DNA of 64,000 nt from Hippophae tibetana. Its lineage: Eukaryota > Streptophyta > Magnoliopsida > Rosales > Elaeagnaceae. The stretch lies in NCBI GenBank assembly GCA_037013495.1, contig CM072810.1:86040449-86104448 (forward strand), read 5' to 3'. The translations under genes were made by a program, and so were the position numbers. The notes below the pieces were generated by a model, which had not been told where the DNA came from, made no database searches, and saw only the letters and a list, made by a program, of their open reading frames with translations. This document shows, piece after piece, positions 28,701 to 43,904 of this stretch (within the stretch, counting starts at the first letter, position 1; each line of letters starts with the position of its first letter).

Positions 28701-29259
28701 CCCTACTATTCTTTTGTAAAATTGACATTAGAAAATGTTTAAGCTTTCTTTTCCACTTATTGCTTTTTCCTAATGTTTATCATTATTTTGTTTTCTTTTT
28801 AAGTCTTAATACCCACCACAAGCATATTCATGTGAATTATATTATCTATCTCCACAATGAAAAAAGCTGATGGTTGGAGGTGGTTTTAGACAATATTTAT
28901 AACTTCTTGGTACATAGCAAGAAACATTCCTATAGAGGTTGAACTTAATATTTTCATTCATATTTCTTTGCTTCTTACTTCTATAAGGCGTTTCAAAATT
29001 AGATTCTTAGGAGGAAATTGATAACCAAATTGAATTTCAATACAGTGCATTCCAACATAACGAGAATAACTTATTAATAAGTTAAGAATATTGATGCCAT
29101 AAATGAGTTAAAAATTTAAATTATTTATCTCTTATATAAAATAATCAACAAAATTTCAAACGTTTGTAATTTTCCATTTTAAGACGTAATAAATTCAATT
29201 TAAATATATAATAATTATAATGATATAAAATTTGGAGTAATGTTTCCCCTACTATTCTT

Positions 29260-31225
29260 TTGTAAAATTGACATTAGAAAATGTTTAAGCTTTCTTTTCC
29301 ACTTATTGCTTTTTCCTAATGTTTATCATTATTTTGTTTTCTTTTTAAGTCTTAATACCCACCACAAGCATATTCATGTGAATTATATTATCTATCTCCA
29401 CAATGAAAAAAGCTGATGGTTGGAGGTGGTTTTAGACAATATTTATAACTTCTTGGTACATAGCAAGAAACATTCCTATAGAGGATGAACTTAATATTTT
29501 CATTCATATTTCTTTGCTTCTTACTTCTATAAGGCGTTTCAAAATTAGATTCTTAGGAGGAAATTGATAACCAAATTTAATTTCAATACAGTGCATTCCA
29601 ACATAACGAGAATAACTTATTAATAAGTTAAGAATATTGATGCCATAAATGAGTTAAAAATTTAAATTATTTATCTCTTATATAAAATAATCAACAAAAT
29701 TTCAAACGTTTGTAATTTGGCATTTTAAGACATAATAAGTTCAATTTAAATATATAATAATTACAATGATATAAAATTTGGAGTAATGTTTCCCCTACTA
29801 TTCTTTTGTAAAATTGACATTAGAAAATATTTAAGCTTTCTTTCCCACTTATTGCTTTTTCCTAATGTTTATCATTATTTTGTTTTCTTTTTAAGTCTTA
29901 ATACCCACCACAGGCATATTCATGTGAATTATATTATCTATCTTCCTAATGAAAAAAGGTGATTGATGGAGATTGTTTTAGACTATATTTGTAACTTCTT
30001 GGTACGTAGCAAGAAACATTTCTGTAGAGGATGAGCTTAATATTTCCATTCATATTTCTTTGCTTCTTACTTCTATAAGGCGTTTCGAAATTAGATTCTT
30101 ACGGGGAAATTGATAACCAAATTTAATTTCAATACAGTGCATTCCAACATAACCAGAATAACTTATTAATAAGTTAAGAATAATGATGCCATAAATGAGT
30201 TAAAAATTTAAATTATTTATCTCTTATATAAAATAATCAACAAAATTTCAAACGTTTGTAATTTGGCATTTTAAGACGTAATAAGTTCAATTTAAATATA
30301 TAATAATTACAATGATATAAAATTTGGAGTAATGTTTCCCCTACTATTCTTTTGTAAAATTGACATTAGAAAATGTTTAAGCTTTCTTTCCCACTTATTG
30401 CTTTTTCCTAATGTTTATCATTATTTTGTTTTCTTTTTAAGTCTTAATACCCACCACAGGCATATTCATGTGAATTATATTATCTATCTTCCTAATGAAA
30501 AAAGGTGATTGATGGAGATTGTTTTAGACTATATTTGTAACTTCTTGGTACGTAGCAAGAAACATTTCTGTAGAGGATGAGCTTAATATTTCCATTCATA
30601 TTTCTTTGCTTCTTACTTCTATAAGGCGTTTCTAAATTAGATTCTTACGGGGAAATTGATAACCAAATTTAATTTCAATACAGTGCATTCCAATATAACC
30701 AGAATAACTTATTAATAAGTTAAGAATATTGATGCCATAAATGAGTTAAAAATTTAAATTATTTATCTCTTATATAAAATAATCAACAAAATTTCAAACG
30801 TTTGTAATTTGGCATTTTAAGACGTAATAAGTTCAATTTAAATATATAATAATTACAATGATATAAAATTTGGAGTAATGTTTCCCCTACTATTCTTTTG
30901 GAAAATTGACATTAGAAAATGTTTAAGCTTTCTTTTCCACTTATTGCTTTTTCCTAATGTTTATCATTATTTTGTTTTCTTTTTAAGTCTTAATACCCAC
31001 CACAAGCATATTCATGTGAATTATATTATCTATCTCCACAATGAAAAAAGCTGATGGTTGGAGGTGGTTTTAGACAATATTTATAACTTCTTGGTACATA
31101 GCAAGAAACATTCCTATAGAGGATGAACTTAATATTTTCATTCATATTTCTTTGCTTCTTACTTCTATAAGGCGTTTCAAAATTAGATTCTTAGGAGGAA
31201 AGCGATAACCAAATTTAATTTCAAT
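29260..31225 (+). repeat. Higher-order block with 5-monomer offset (2730 bp), copy 1
   Basis: Recurs at about 31990-33955. Shared markers are gaaaatatttaagc (29827 and 32557), agaataatgatgcc (30178 and 32907), cttttggaaaattg (about 30895 and 33625) and ttaggaggaaattg (29551 and 32281). The ttttgg marker also appears at about 31987, so a 2-monomer exchange is nested in the 5-monomer one. Confidence 0.75.
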
Positions 31226-31989
31226 ACAGTGCATTCCAACATAACGAGAATAACTTATTAATAAGTTAAGAATATTGATGCCATAAATGAGTTAAAAATT
31301 TAAATTATTTATCTCTTATATAAAATAATCAACAAAATTTCAAACGTTTGTAATTTGGCATTTTAAGACATAATAAGTTCAATTTAAATATATAATAATT
31401 ACAATGATATAAAATTTGGAGTAATGTTTCCCCTACTATTCTTTTGTAAAATTGACATTAGAAAATATTTAAGCTTTCTTTCCCACTTATTGCTTTTTCC
31501 TAATGTTTATCATTATTTTGTTTTCTTTTTAAGTCTTAATACCCACCACATGCATATTCATGTGAATTATATTATCTATCTTCCTAATGAAAAAAGGTGA
31601 TTGATGGAGATTGTTTTAGACTATATTTGTAACTTCTTGGTACGTAGCAAGAAACATTTCTGTAGAGGATGAGCTTAATATTTCCATTCATATTTCTTTG
31701 CTTCTTACTTCTATAAGGCGTTTCTAAATTAGATTCTTACGGGGAAATTGATAACCAAATTTAATTTCAATACAGTGCATTCCAATATAACCAGAATAAC
31801 TTATTAATAAGTTAAGAATATTGATGCCATAAATGAGTTAAAAATTTAAATTATTTATCTCTTATATAAAATAATCAACAAAATTTCAAACGTTTGTAAT
31901 TTGGCATTTTAAGACGTAATAAGTTCAATTTAAATATATAATAATTACAATGATATAAAATTTGGAGTAATGTTTCCCCTACTATTCTT

Positions 31990-33955
31990 TTGGAAAATTG
32001 ACATTAGAAAATGTTTAAGCTTTCTTTTCCACTTATTGCTTTTTCCTAATGTTTATCATTATTTTGTTTTCTTTTTAAGTCTTAATACCCACCACAAGCA
32101 TATTCATGTGAATTATATTATCTATCTCCACAATGAAAAAAGCTGATGGTTGGAGGTGGTTTTAGACAATATTTATAACTTCTTGGTACATAGCAAGAAA
32201 CATTCCTATAGAGGATGAACTTAATATTTTCATTCATATTTCTTTGCTTCTTACTTCTATAAGGCGTTTCAAAATTAGATTCTTAGGAGGAAATTGATAA
32301 CCAAATTTAATTTCAATACAGTGCATTCCAACATAACGAGAATAACTTATTAATAAGTTAAGAATATTGATGCCATAAATGAGTTAAAAATTTAAATTAT
32401 TTATCTCTTATATAAAATAATCAACAAAATTTCAAACGTTTGTAATTTGGCATTTTAAGACATAATAAGTTCAATTTAAATATATAATAATTACAATGAT
32501 ATAAAATTTGGAGTAATGTTTCCCCTACTATTCTTTTGTAAAATTGACATTAGAAAATATTTAAGCTTTCTTTCCCACTTATTGCTTTTTCCTAATGTTT
32601 ATCATTATTTTGTTTTCTTTTTAAGTCTTAATACCCACCACAGGCATATTCATGTGAATTATATTATCTATCTTCCTAATGAAAAAAGGTGATTGATGGA
32701 GATTGTTTTAGACTATATTTGTAACTTCTTGGTACGTAGCAAGAAACATTTCTGTAGAGGATGAGCTTAATATTTCCATTCATATTTCTTTGCTTCTTAC
32801 TTCTATAAGGCGTTTCGAAATTAGATTCTTACGGGGAAATTGATAACCAAATTTAATTTCAATACAGTGCATTCCAACATAACCAGAATAACTTATTAAT
32901 AAGTTAAGAATAATGATGCCATAAATGAGTTAAAAATTTAAATTATTTATCTCTTATATAAAATAATCAACAAAATTTCAAACGTTTGTAATTTGGCATT
33001 TTAAGACGTAATAAGTTCAATTTAAATATATAATAATTACAATGATATAAAATTTGGAGTAATGTTTCCCCTACTATTCTTTTGTAAAATTGACATTAGA
33101 AAATGTTTAAGCTTTCTTTCCCACTTATTGCTTTTTCCTAATGTTTATCATTATTTTGTTTTCTTTTTAAGTCTTAATACCCACCACAGGCATATTCATG
33201 TGAATTATATTATCTATCTTCCTAATGAAAAAAGGTGATTGATGGAGATTGTTTTAGACTATATTTGTAACTTCTTGGTACGTAGCAAGAAACATTTCTG
33301 TAGAGGATGAGCTTAATATTTCCATTCATATTTCTTTGCTTCTTACTTCTATAAGGCGTTTCTAAATTAGATTCTTACGGGGAAATTGATAACCAAATTT
33401 AATTTCAATACAGTGCATTCCAATATAACCAGAATAACTTATTAATAAGTTAAGAATATTGATGCCATAAATGAGTTAAAAATTTAAATTATTTATCTCT
33501 TATATAAAATAATCAACAAAATTTCAAACGTTTGTAATTTGGCATTTTAAGACGTAATAAGTTCAATTTAAATATATAATAATTACAATGATATAAAATT
33601 TGGAGTAATGTTTCCCCTACTATTCTTTTGGAAAATTGACATTAGAAAATGTTTAAGCTTTCTTTTCCACTTATTGCTTTTTCCTAATGTTTATCATTAT
33701 TTTGTTTTCTTTTTAAGTCTTAATACCCACCACAAGCATATTCATGTGAATTATATTATCTATCTCCACAATGAAAAAAGCTGATGGTTGGAGGTGGTTT
33801 TAGACAATATTTATAACTTCTTGGTACATAGCAAGAAACATTCCTATAGAGGATGAACTTAATATTTTCATTCATATTTCTTTGCTTCTTACTTCTATAA
33901 GGCGTTTCAAAATTAGATTCTTAGGAGGAAAGCGATAACCAAATTTAATTTCAAT
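31990..33955 (+). repeat. Higher-order block with 5-monomer offset, copy 2
   Basis: Second copy of the block at about 29260-31225, nearly identical. The match ends where this copy reads cggtgg instead of cagtgc. Confidence 0.75.
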
Positions 33956-34855
33956 ACGGTGGATTCCAACATAACCAGAATAACTTATTAATAAGTTAAG
34001 AATATTGATGCCATAAATGAGTTAAAAATGTAAATTATTTATCTCTTATATAAAATAATCAACAAAATTTCAAACGTTTGTAATTTTCCATTTTAAGACG
34101 TAATAAATTCAATTTAAATATATAATAATTATAATGATATAAAATTTGGAGTAATGTTTCCCCTACTATTCTTTTGTAAAATTAACATTAGAAAATGTTT
34201 AAGCTTTCTTTTCCACTTATAGTTTTTTCCTAATGTTTATCATTATATTGTTTTCTTTTTAAGTCTTAATACCCACCCCGGGCATATTCATGTGAATTAT
34301 ATTATCTATCTTCATAATGAAAAAAGGTGATTGATGGAGATTGTTTTAGACTATATTTGTAACTTCTTGGTACGTAGCAAGAAACATTTCTATAGAGGAT
34401 GAGCTTAATATTTCCATTCATATTTCTTTGCTTCTTACTTCTATAAGGCGTTTCGAAATTAGATTCTTACGGGGAAATTGATAACCAAATTTAATTTCAA
34501 TACAGTGCATTCCAACATAACCAGAATAACTTATTAATAAGTTAAGAATATTGATGCCATAAATGAGTTAAAAATTTAAATTATTTATCTCTTATATAAA
34601 ATAATCAACAAAATTTCAAACGTTTGTAATTTGGCATTTTAAGACGTAATAAGTTCAATTTAAATATATAATAATTACAATGATTAAAATTTGGAGTAAT
34701 GTTTCCCCTACTATTCTTTTGTAAAATTGACATTAGAAAATGTTTAAGCTTTCTTTTCCACTTATTGCTTTTTCCTAATGTTTATCATTATATTGTTTTC
34801 TTTTTAAGTCTTAATACCCACCACAGGCATATTCATGTGAATTATATTATCTATC
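33615..34855 (+). repeat. CCCGGG-bearing variant block, copy 2 of 3
   Basis: Second occurrence of the rare variant, motif start 34271. It differs from copy 1 at a few bases (for example ttttggaaaattg upstream). Confidence 0.75.
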
Positions 34856-35084
34856 TTCCTAATGAAAAAAGGTGATTGATGGAGATTGTTTTAGACTATA
34901 TTTGTAACTTCTTGGTACGTAGCAAGAAACATTTCTGTAGAGGATGAGCTCAATATTTCCATTCATATTTCTTTGCTTCTTACTTCTATAAGGCGTTTCG
35001 AAATTAGATTCTTACGGGGAAATTGATAACCAAATTTAATTTCAATACAGTGCATTCCAACATAACCAGAATAACTTATTAATA

Positions 35085-38000
35085 AGTTAAGAATATTGAT
35101 GCCATAAATGAGTTAAAAATTTAAATTATTTATCTCTTATATAAAATAATCAACAAAATTTCAAACATTTGTAATTTGGCATTTTAAGACATAATAAGTT
35201 CAATTTAAATATATAATAATTACAATGATATAAAATTTGGAGTAATGTTTCCCCTACTATTCTTTTGTAAAATTGACATTAGAAAATGTTTAAGCTTTTT
35301 TTCCCACTTATTGCTTTTTCCTAATGTTTATAATTATTTTGTTTTCTTTTTAAGTCTTAATACCCACCACAGGCATATTCATGTGAATTACATTATATCT
35401 CTTCCCAATGAAAAAAGGTGATGGATGGAGTTTGTTTTAGACAATATTTGTTACTTCTTGGTACGTAGCAAGAAACATTTCTGTAGAGGATGAGCTTAAT
35501 ATTTCCATTGATATTTCTTTGCTTCTTACTTCTATAAGGCGTTTGGAAATTAGATTCTTAGGGGGAAAGCAATAACCAAATTTAATTTCAATACGGTGGA
35601 TTCCAACATAACTAGAATAACTTATTAATAAGTTAAGAATATTGATGCCATAAATGAGTTAAAAATGTAAATTATTTATCTCTTATATAAAATAATCAAC
35701 ATAATTTCAAACATTTGTAATTTGGCATTTTAAGACGTAATAAATTCAATTTAAATAAATAATAATTACAATGATATAAAATTTGGAGTAATGTTTCCCC
35801 TACTATTCTTTTGTAAAATTGACATTAGAAAATGTTTAAGCTTTCTTTTCCACTTATTGCTTTTTCCTAATGTTTATCATTATTTTGTTTTCTTTTTAAG
35901 TCTTAATACCCACCACAAGCATATTCATGTGAATTATATTATCTATCTCCACAATGAAAAAAGCTGATGGTTGGAGGTGGTTTTAGACAATATTTATAAC
36001 TTCTTGGTACATAGCAAGAAACATTCCTATAGAGGATGAACTTAATATTTCCATTCATATTTCTTTGCTTCTTACTTCTATAAGGCGTTTCAAAATTAGA
36101 TTCTTAGGAGGAAAGCGATAACCAAATTGAATTAAAATACGGTGGATTCCAACATAACCAGAATAACTTATTAATAAGTTAAGAATATTGATGCCATAAA
36201 TGAGTTAAAAATGTAAATTATTTAGCTCTTATATAAAATAATCAACAAAATTTCAAACGTTTGTAATTTTCCATATTAAGACGTAATAAATTCAATTTAA
36301 ATATATAATAATTATAATGATATAAAATTTGGAGTAATGTTTCCCCTACTATTCTTTTGTAAAATTAACATTAGAAAATGTTTAAGCTTTCTTTTCCACT
36401 TATTGCTTTTTCCTAAGGTTTATCATTATATTGTTTTCTTTTTAAGTCTTAATACCCACCACAGGCATATTCATGTGAATTATAATATCTATCTTCCTAA
36501 TGAAAAAAGGTGATTGATGGAGATTGTTTTAGACTATATTTGTAACTTCTTGGTACGTAGCAAGAAACATTTCTATAGAGGATGAGCTTAATATTTCCAT
36601 TCATATTTCTTTGCTTCTTACTTCTATAAGGCGTTTCGAAATTAGATTCTTACGGGGAAATTGATAACCAAATTTAATTTCAATACAGTGCATTCCAACA
36701 TAACCAGAATAACTTATTAATAAGTTAAGAATAATGATGCCATAAATGAGTTAAAAATTTAAATTATTTATCTCTTATATAAAATAATCAACAAAATTTC
36801 AAACGTTTGTAATTTCGCATTTTAAGACGTAATAAGTTCAATTTAAATATATAATAATTACAATGATTAAAATTTGGAGTAATGTTTCCCCTACTATTCT
36901 TTTGTAAAATTGACATTAGAAAATGTTTAAGCTTTCTTTTCCACTTATTGCTTTTTCCTAATGTTTATCATTATATTGTTTTCTTTTTAAGTCTTAATAC
37001 CCACCACAGGCATATTCATGTGAATTATATTATCTATCTTCCTAATGAAAAAAGGTGATTGATGGAGATTGTTTTAGACTATATTTGTAACTTCTTGGTA
37101 CGTAGCAAGAAACATTTCTGTAGAGGATGAGCTTAATATTTCCATTCATATTTCTTTGCTTCTTACTTCTATAAGGCGTTTCGAAATTAGATTCTTACGG
37201 GGAAATTGATAACCAAATTTAATTTCAATACAGTGCATTCCAACATAACCAGAATAACTTATTAATAAGTTAAGAATATTGATGCCATAAATGAGTTAAA
37301 AATTTAAATTATTTATCTCTTATATAAAATAATCAAAAAAATTTCAAACGTTTGTAATTTGGCATTTTAAGACGTAATAAGTTCAATTTAAATATATAAT
37401 AATTACAATGATATAAAATTTGGAGTAATGTTTCCCCTACTATTCTTTTGTAAAATTGACATTAGAAAATGTTTAAGCTTTCTTTCCCACTTATTGCTTT
37501 TTCCTAATGTTTATAATTATTTTGTTTTCTTTTTAAGTCTTAATACCCACCACAGGCATATTCATGTGAATTACATTATATCTCTTCCCAATGAAAAAAG
37601 GCGATGGATGGAGTTTGTTTTAGACAATATTTGTTACTTCTTGGTACGTAGCAAGAAACATTTCTGTAGAGGATGAGCTTAATATTTCCATTGATATTTC
37701 TTTGCTTCTTACTTCTATAAGGCGTTTGGAAATTAGATTCTTAGGGGGAAAGCAATAACCAAATTTAATTTCAATACGGTGGACTCCAACATAACTAGAA
37801 TAACTTATTAATAAGTTAAGAATATTGATGCCATAAATGAGTTAAAAATGTAAATTATTTTTGTCTTATATAAAATAATCAACATAATTTCAAACATTTG
37901 TAATTTGGCATTTTAAGACGTAATAAATTCAATTTAAATAAATAATAATTACAAAGATATAAAATTTGGAGTAATGTTTCCTCTACTATTCTTTTGTAAA

Positions 38001-38445
38001 ATTGACATTAGAAAATGTTTAAGCTTTCTTTTCCACTTATTGCTTTTTCCTAATGTTTATCATTATTTTGTTTTCTTTTTAAGTCTTAATACCCACCACA
38101 AGCATATTCATGAGAATTATATTATCTATCTCCACAATGAAAAAAGCTGATGGTTGGAGGTGGTTTTAGACAATATTTGTAACTTCTTGGTACATAGCAA
38201 GAAACATTCCTATAGAGGATGAACTTAATATTTCTATTCATATTTCTTTGCTTCTTACTTCTATAAGGCGTTTGGAAATTAGATTCTTAGGGGGAAAGCG
38301 ATAACCAAATTTAATTTCAATACGGTGCATTCCAACATAACTAGAATAACTTATTAATAAGTTAAGAATATTGATGCCATAAATGAGTTAAAAATTTAAA
38401 TTATTTATCTCTTATATAAAATAATCAACAAAATTTCAAACGTTT
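35085..38445 (+). repeat. Higher-order block repeated 10 monomers away (5459 bp), copy 1
   Basis: About 3.36 kb that recurs as 40544-43904 with very few differences noticed (for example ttggaggtgg versus ttggtggtgg, and aatacagtgc versus aatatagtgc). It is the youngest-looking duplication in the array. Beyond 38445 the similarity continues with a new offset of 6005 bp (38441 matches 44446), meaning that one extra monomer sits in the downstream copy. Confidence 0.85.
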
Positions 38446-40543
38446 GTAAATAGGCATTTTAAGACGTAAAAAATTCCACTTAAATATATAATAATTACAA
38501 TGATATAAAATTTGGAGTAATGTTTCCCCTACTATTCTTTTGTAAAATTGACATTAGAAAATGTTTAAGCTTTCTTTTCCACTTATTGCTTTTTCCTAAT
38601 GTTTATCATTATATTGTTTTCTTTTTAAGTCTTAATACCCACCACAGGCATATTCATGTGAATTATATTATCTATCTTCCTAATGAAAAAAGGTGATTGA
38701 TGGAGATTGTTTTAGACTATATTTGTAACTTCTTGGTACGTAGCAAGAAACATTTCTGTAGAGGATGAGCTTAATATTTCCATTCATATTTCTTTGCTTC
38801 TTACTTCTATAAGGCGTTTCGAAATTAGATTCTTACGGGGAAATTGATAACCAAATTTAATTTCAATACAGTGCATTCCAATATAACCAGAATAACTTAT
38901 TAATAAGTTAAGAATATTGATGCCATAAATGAGTTAAAAATTTAAATTATTTATCTCTTATATAAAATAATCAACAAAATTTCAAACGTTTGTAATTTGG
39001 CATTTTAAGACGTAATAAGTTCAATTTAAATATATAATAATTACAATGATATAAAATTTGGAGTAATGTTTCCCCTACTATTCTTTTGTAAAATTGACAT
39101 TAGAAAATGTTTAAGCTTTCTTTCCCACTTATTGCTTTTTCCTAATGTTTATCATTATTTTGTTTTCTTTTTAAGTCTTAATACCCACCACAGGCATATT
39201 CATGTGAATTACATTATATCTCTTCCCAATGAAAAAAGGTGATGGATGGAGTTTGTTTTAGACAATATTTTTTACTTCTTGGTACGTAGCAAAAAACATT
39301 TCTGTAGAGGATGAGCTTAATATTTCCATTGATATTTCTTTGCTTCTTACTTCTATAAGGCATTTGGAAATTAGATTCTTAGGGGGAAAGCAATAACCAA
39401 ATTTAATTTCAATACGGTGGATTCCAACATAACTAGAATAACTTATTAATAAGTTAAGAATATTGATGCCATAAATGAGTTAAAAATGTAAATTATTTAT
39501 CTCTTATATAAAATAATCAACAAAATTTCAAACGTTTGTAAATAGGCATTTTAAGACGTAATAAATTCAATTTAAATAAATAATAATTACAATGATATAA
39601 AATTTGGAGTAATGTTTCCCCTACTATTCTTTTGTAAAATTGACATTAGAAAATGTTTAAGCTTTCTTTCCCACTTATTGCTTTTTCCTAATGTTTATCA
39701 TTATTTTGTTTTCTTTTTAAGTCTTAATACCCACCACAGGCATATTCATGTGAATTACATTATATCTCTTCCCAATGAAAAAAGGTGATGGATGGAGTTT
39801 GTTTTAGACAATATTTTTTACTTCTTGGTACGTATCAAAAAACATTTCTGTAGAGGATGAGCTTAATATTTCCATTGATATTTCTTTGCTTCTTACTTCT
39901 ATAAGGCGTTTGGAAATTAGATTCTTAGGGGGAAAGCAATAACCAAATTTAATTTCAATACGGTGGATTCCAACATAACTAGAATAACTTATTAATAAGT
40001 TAAGAATATTGATGCCATAAATGAGTTAAAAATGTAAATTATTTTTGTCTTATATAAAATAATCAACATAATTTCAAACATTTGTAATTTGGCATTTTAA
40101 GACGTAATAAATTCAATTTAAATAAATAATAATTACAAAGATATAAAATTTGGAGTAATGTTTCCCCTACTATTCTTTTGTAAAATTGACATTAGAAAAT
40201 GTTTAAGCTTTCTTTTCCACTTATTGCTTTTTCCTAATGTTTATCATTATTTTGTTTTCTTTTTAAGTCTTAATACCCACCACAAGCATATTCATGTGAA
40301 TTATATTATCTATCTCCACAATGAAAAAAACTGATGGTTAGAGGTGGTTTTAGACAATATTTGTAACTTCTTGGTACATAGCAAGAAACATTCCTATAGA
40401 GGATGAACTTAATATTTCTATTCATATTTCTTTGCTTCTTACTTCTATAAGGCGTTTCGAAATTAGATTCTTAGGGGGAAAGCGATAACCAAATTTAATT
40501 TCAATACGGTGCATTCCAACATAACTAGAATAACTTATTAATA

Positions 40544-43500
40544 AGTTAAGAATATTGATGCCATAAATGAGTTAAAAATTTAAATTATTTATCTCTTATA
40601 TAAAATAATCAACAAAATTTCAAACATTTGTAATTTGGCATTTTAAGACATAATAAGTTCAATTTAAATATATAATAATTACAATGATATAAAATTTGGA
40701 GTAATGTTTCCCCTACTATTCTTTTGTAAAATTGACATTAGAAAATGTTTAAGCTTTTTTTCCCACTTATTGCTTTTTCCTAATGTTTATAATTATTTTG
40801 TTTTCTTTTTAAGTCTTAATACCCACCACAGGCATATTCATGTGAATTACATTATATCTCTTCCCAATGAAAAAAGGTGATGGATGGAGTTTGTTTTAGA
40901 CAATATTTGTTACTTCTTGGTACGTAGCAAGAAACATTTCTGTAGAGGATGAGCTTAATATTTCCATTGATATTTCTTTGCTTCTTACTTCTATAAGGCG
41001 TTTGGAAATTAGATTCTTAGGGGGAAAGCAATAACCAAATTTAATTTCAATACGGTGGATTCCAACATAACTAGAATAACTTATTAATAAGTTAAGAATA
41101 TTGATGCCATAAATGAGTTAAAAATGTAAATTATTTATCTCTTATATAAAATAATCAACATAATTTCAAACATTTGTAATTTGGCATTTTAAGACGTAAT
41201 AAATTCAATTTAAATAAATAATAATTACAATGATATAAAATTTGGAGTAATGTTTCCCCTACTATTCTTTTGTAAAATTGACATTAGAAAATGTTTAAGC
41301 TTTCTTTTCCACTTATTGCTTTTTCCTAATGTTTATCATTATTTTGTTTTCTTTTTAAGTCTTAATACCCACCACAAGCATATTCATGTGAATTATATTA
41401 TCTATCTCCACAATGAAAAAAGCTGATGGTTGGTGGTGGTTTTAGACAATATTTATAACTTCTTGGTACATAGCAAGAAACATTCCTATAGAGGATGAAC
41501 TTAATATTTCCATTCATATTTCTTTGCTTCTTACTTCTATAAGGCGTTTCAAAATTAGATTCTTAGGAGGAAAGCGATAACCAAATTGAATTAAAATACG
41601 GTGGATTCCAACATAACCAGAATAACTTATTAATAAGTTAAGAATATTGATGCCATAAATGAGTTAAAAATGTAAATTATTTAGCTCTTATATAAAATAA
41701 TCAACAAAATTTCAAACGTTTGTAATTTTCCATATTAAGACGTAATAAATTCAATTTAAATATATAATAATTATAATGATATAAAATTTGGAGTAATGTT
41801 TCCCCTACTATTCTTTTGTAAAATTAACATTAGAAAATGTTTAAGCTTTCTTTTCCACTTATTGCTTTTTCCTAAGGTTTATCATTATATTGTTTTCTTT
41901 TTAAGTCTTAATACCCACCACAGGCATATTCATGTGAATTATAATATCTATCTTCCTAATGAAAAAAGGTGATTGATGGAGATTGTTTTAGACTATATTT
42001 GTAACTTCTTGGTACGTAGCAAGAAACATTTCTATAGAGGATGAGCTTAATATTTCCATTCATATTTCTTTGCTTCTTACTTCTATAAGGCGTTTCGAAA
42101 TTAGATTCTTACGGGGAAATTGATAACCAAATTTAATTTCAATATAGTGCATTCCAACATAACCAGAATAACTTATTAATAAGTTAAGAATAATGATGCC
42201 ATAAATGAGTTAAAAATTTAAATTATTTATCTCTTATATAAAATAATCAACAAAATTTCAAACGTTTGTAATTTCGCATTTTAAGACGTAATAAGTTCAA
42301 TTTAAATATATAATAATTACAATGATTAAAATTTGGAGTAATGTTTCCCCTACTATTCTTTTGTAAAATTGACATTAGAAAATGTTTAAGCTTTCTTTTC
42401 CACTTATTGCTTTTTCCTAATGTTTATCATTATATTGTTTTCTTTTTAAGTCTTAATACCCACCACAGGCATATTCATGTGAATTATATTATCTATCTTC
42501 CTAATGAAAAAAGGTGATTGATGGAGATTGTTTTAGACTATATTTGTAACTTCTTGGTACGTAGCAAGAAACATTTCTGTAGAGGATGAGCTTAATATTT
42601 CCATTCATATTTCTTTGCTTCTTACTTCTATAAGGCGTTTCGAAATTAGATTCTTACGGGGAAATTGATAACCAAATTTAATTTCAATACAGTGCATTCC
42701 AACATAACCAGAATAACTTATTAATAAGTTAAGAATATTGATGCCATAAATGAGTTAAAAATTTAAATTATTTATCTCTTATATAAAATAATCAAAAAAA
42801 TTTCAAACGTTTGTAATTTGGCATTTTAAGACGTAATAAGTTCAATTTAAATATATAATAATTACAATGATATAAAATTTGGAGTAATGTTTCCCCTACT
42901 ATTCTTTTGTAAAATTGACATTAGAAAATGTTTAAGCTTTCTTTCCCACTTATTGCTTTTTCCTAATGTTTATAATTATTTTGTTTTCTTTTTAAGTCTT
43001 AATACCCACCACAGGCATATTCATGTGAATTACATTATATCTCTTCCCAATGAAAAAAGGCGATGGATGGAGTTTGTTTTAGACAATATTTGTTACTTCT
43101 TGGTACGTAGCAAGAAACATTTCTGTAGAGGATGAGCTTAATATTTCCATTGATATTTCTTTGCTTCTTACTTCTATAAGGCGTTTGGAAATTAGATTCT
43201 TAGGGGGAAAGCAATAACCAAATTTAATTTCAATACGGTGGACTCCAACATAACTAGAATAACTTATTAATAAGTTAAGAATATTGATGCCATAAATGAG
43301 TTAAAAATGTAAATTATTTTTGTCTTATATAAAATAATCAACATAATTTCAAACATTTGTAATTTGGCATTTTAAGACGTAATAAATTCAATTTAAATAA
43401 ATAATAATTACAAAGATATAAAATTTGGAGTAATGTTTCCTCTACTATTCTTTTGTAAAATTGACATTAGAAAATGTTTAAGCTTTCTTTTCCACTTATT

Positions 43501-43904
43501 GCTTTTTCCTAATGTTTATCATTATTTTGTTTTCTTTTTAAGTCTTAATACCCACCACAAGCATATTCATGAGAATTATATTATCTATCTCCACAATGAA
43601 AAAAGCTGATGGTTGGAGGTGGTTTTAGACAATATTTGTAACTTCTTGGTACATAGCAAGAAACATTCCTATAGAGGATGAACTTAATATTTCTATTCAT
43701 ATTTCTTTGCTTCTTACTTCTATAAGGCGTTTGGAAATTAGATTCTTAGGGGGAAAGCGATAACCAAATTTAATTTCAATACGGTGCATTCCAACATAAC
43801 TAGAATAACTTATTAATAAGTTAAGAATATTGATGCCATAAATGAGTTAAAAATTTAAATTATTTATCTCTTATATAAAATAATCAACAAAATTTCAAAC
43901 GTTT
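40544..43904 (+). repeat. Higher-order block repeated 10 monomers away, copy 2
   Basis: Second copy of the 3.36-kb block. Both copies contain the same rare ggcgatgg variant, which removes an in-frame stop and creates a chance 82-codon ORF; that ORF is not considered a gene. Confidence 0.85.

Noticed and set aside
37428..37676. 82-codon plus-strand ORF in the satellite, identical at 42887-43135
   Set aside because: It exists only because a TGA stop found in other monomers is CGA in the two copies of one recent duplication. Other monomers are interrupted, and the product is low-complexity with no known domain.
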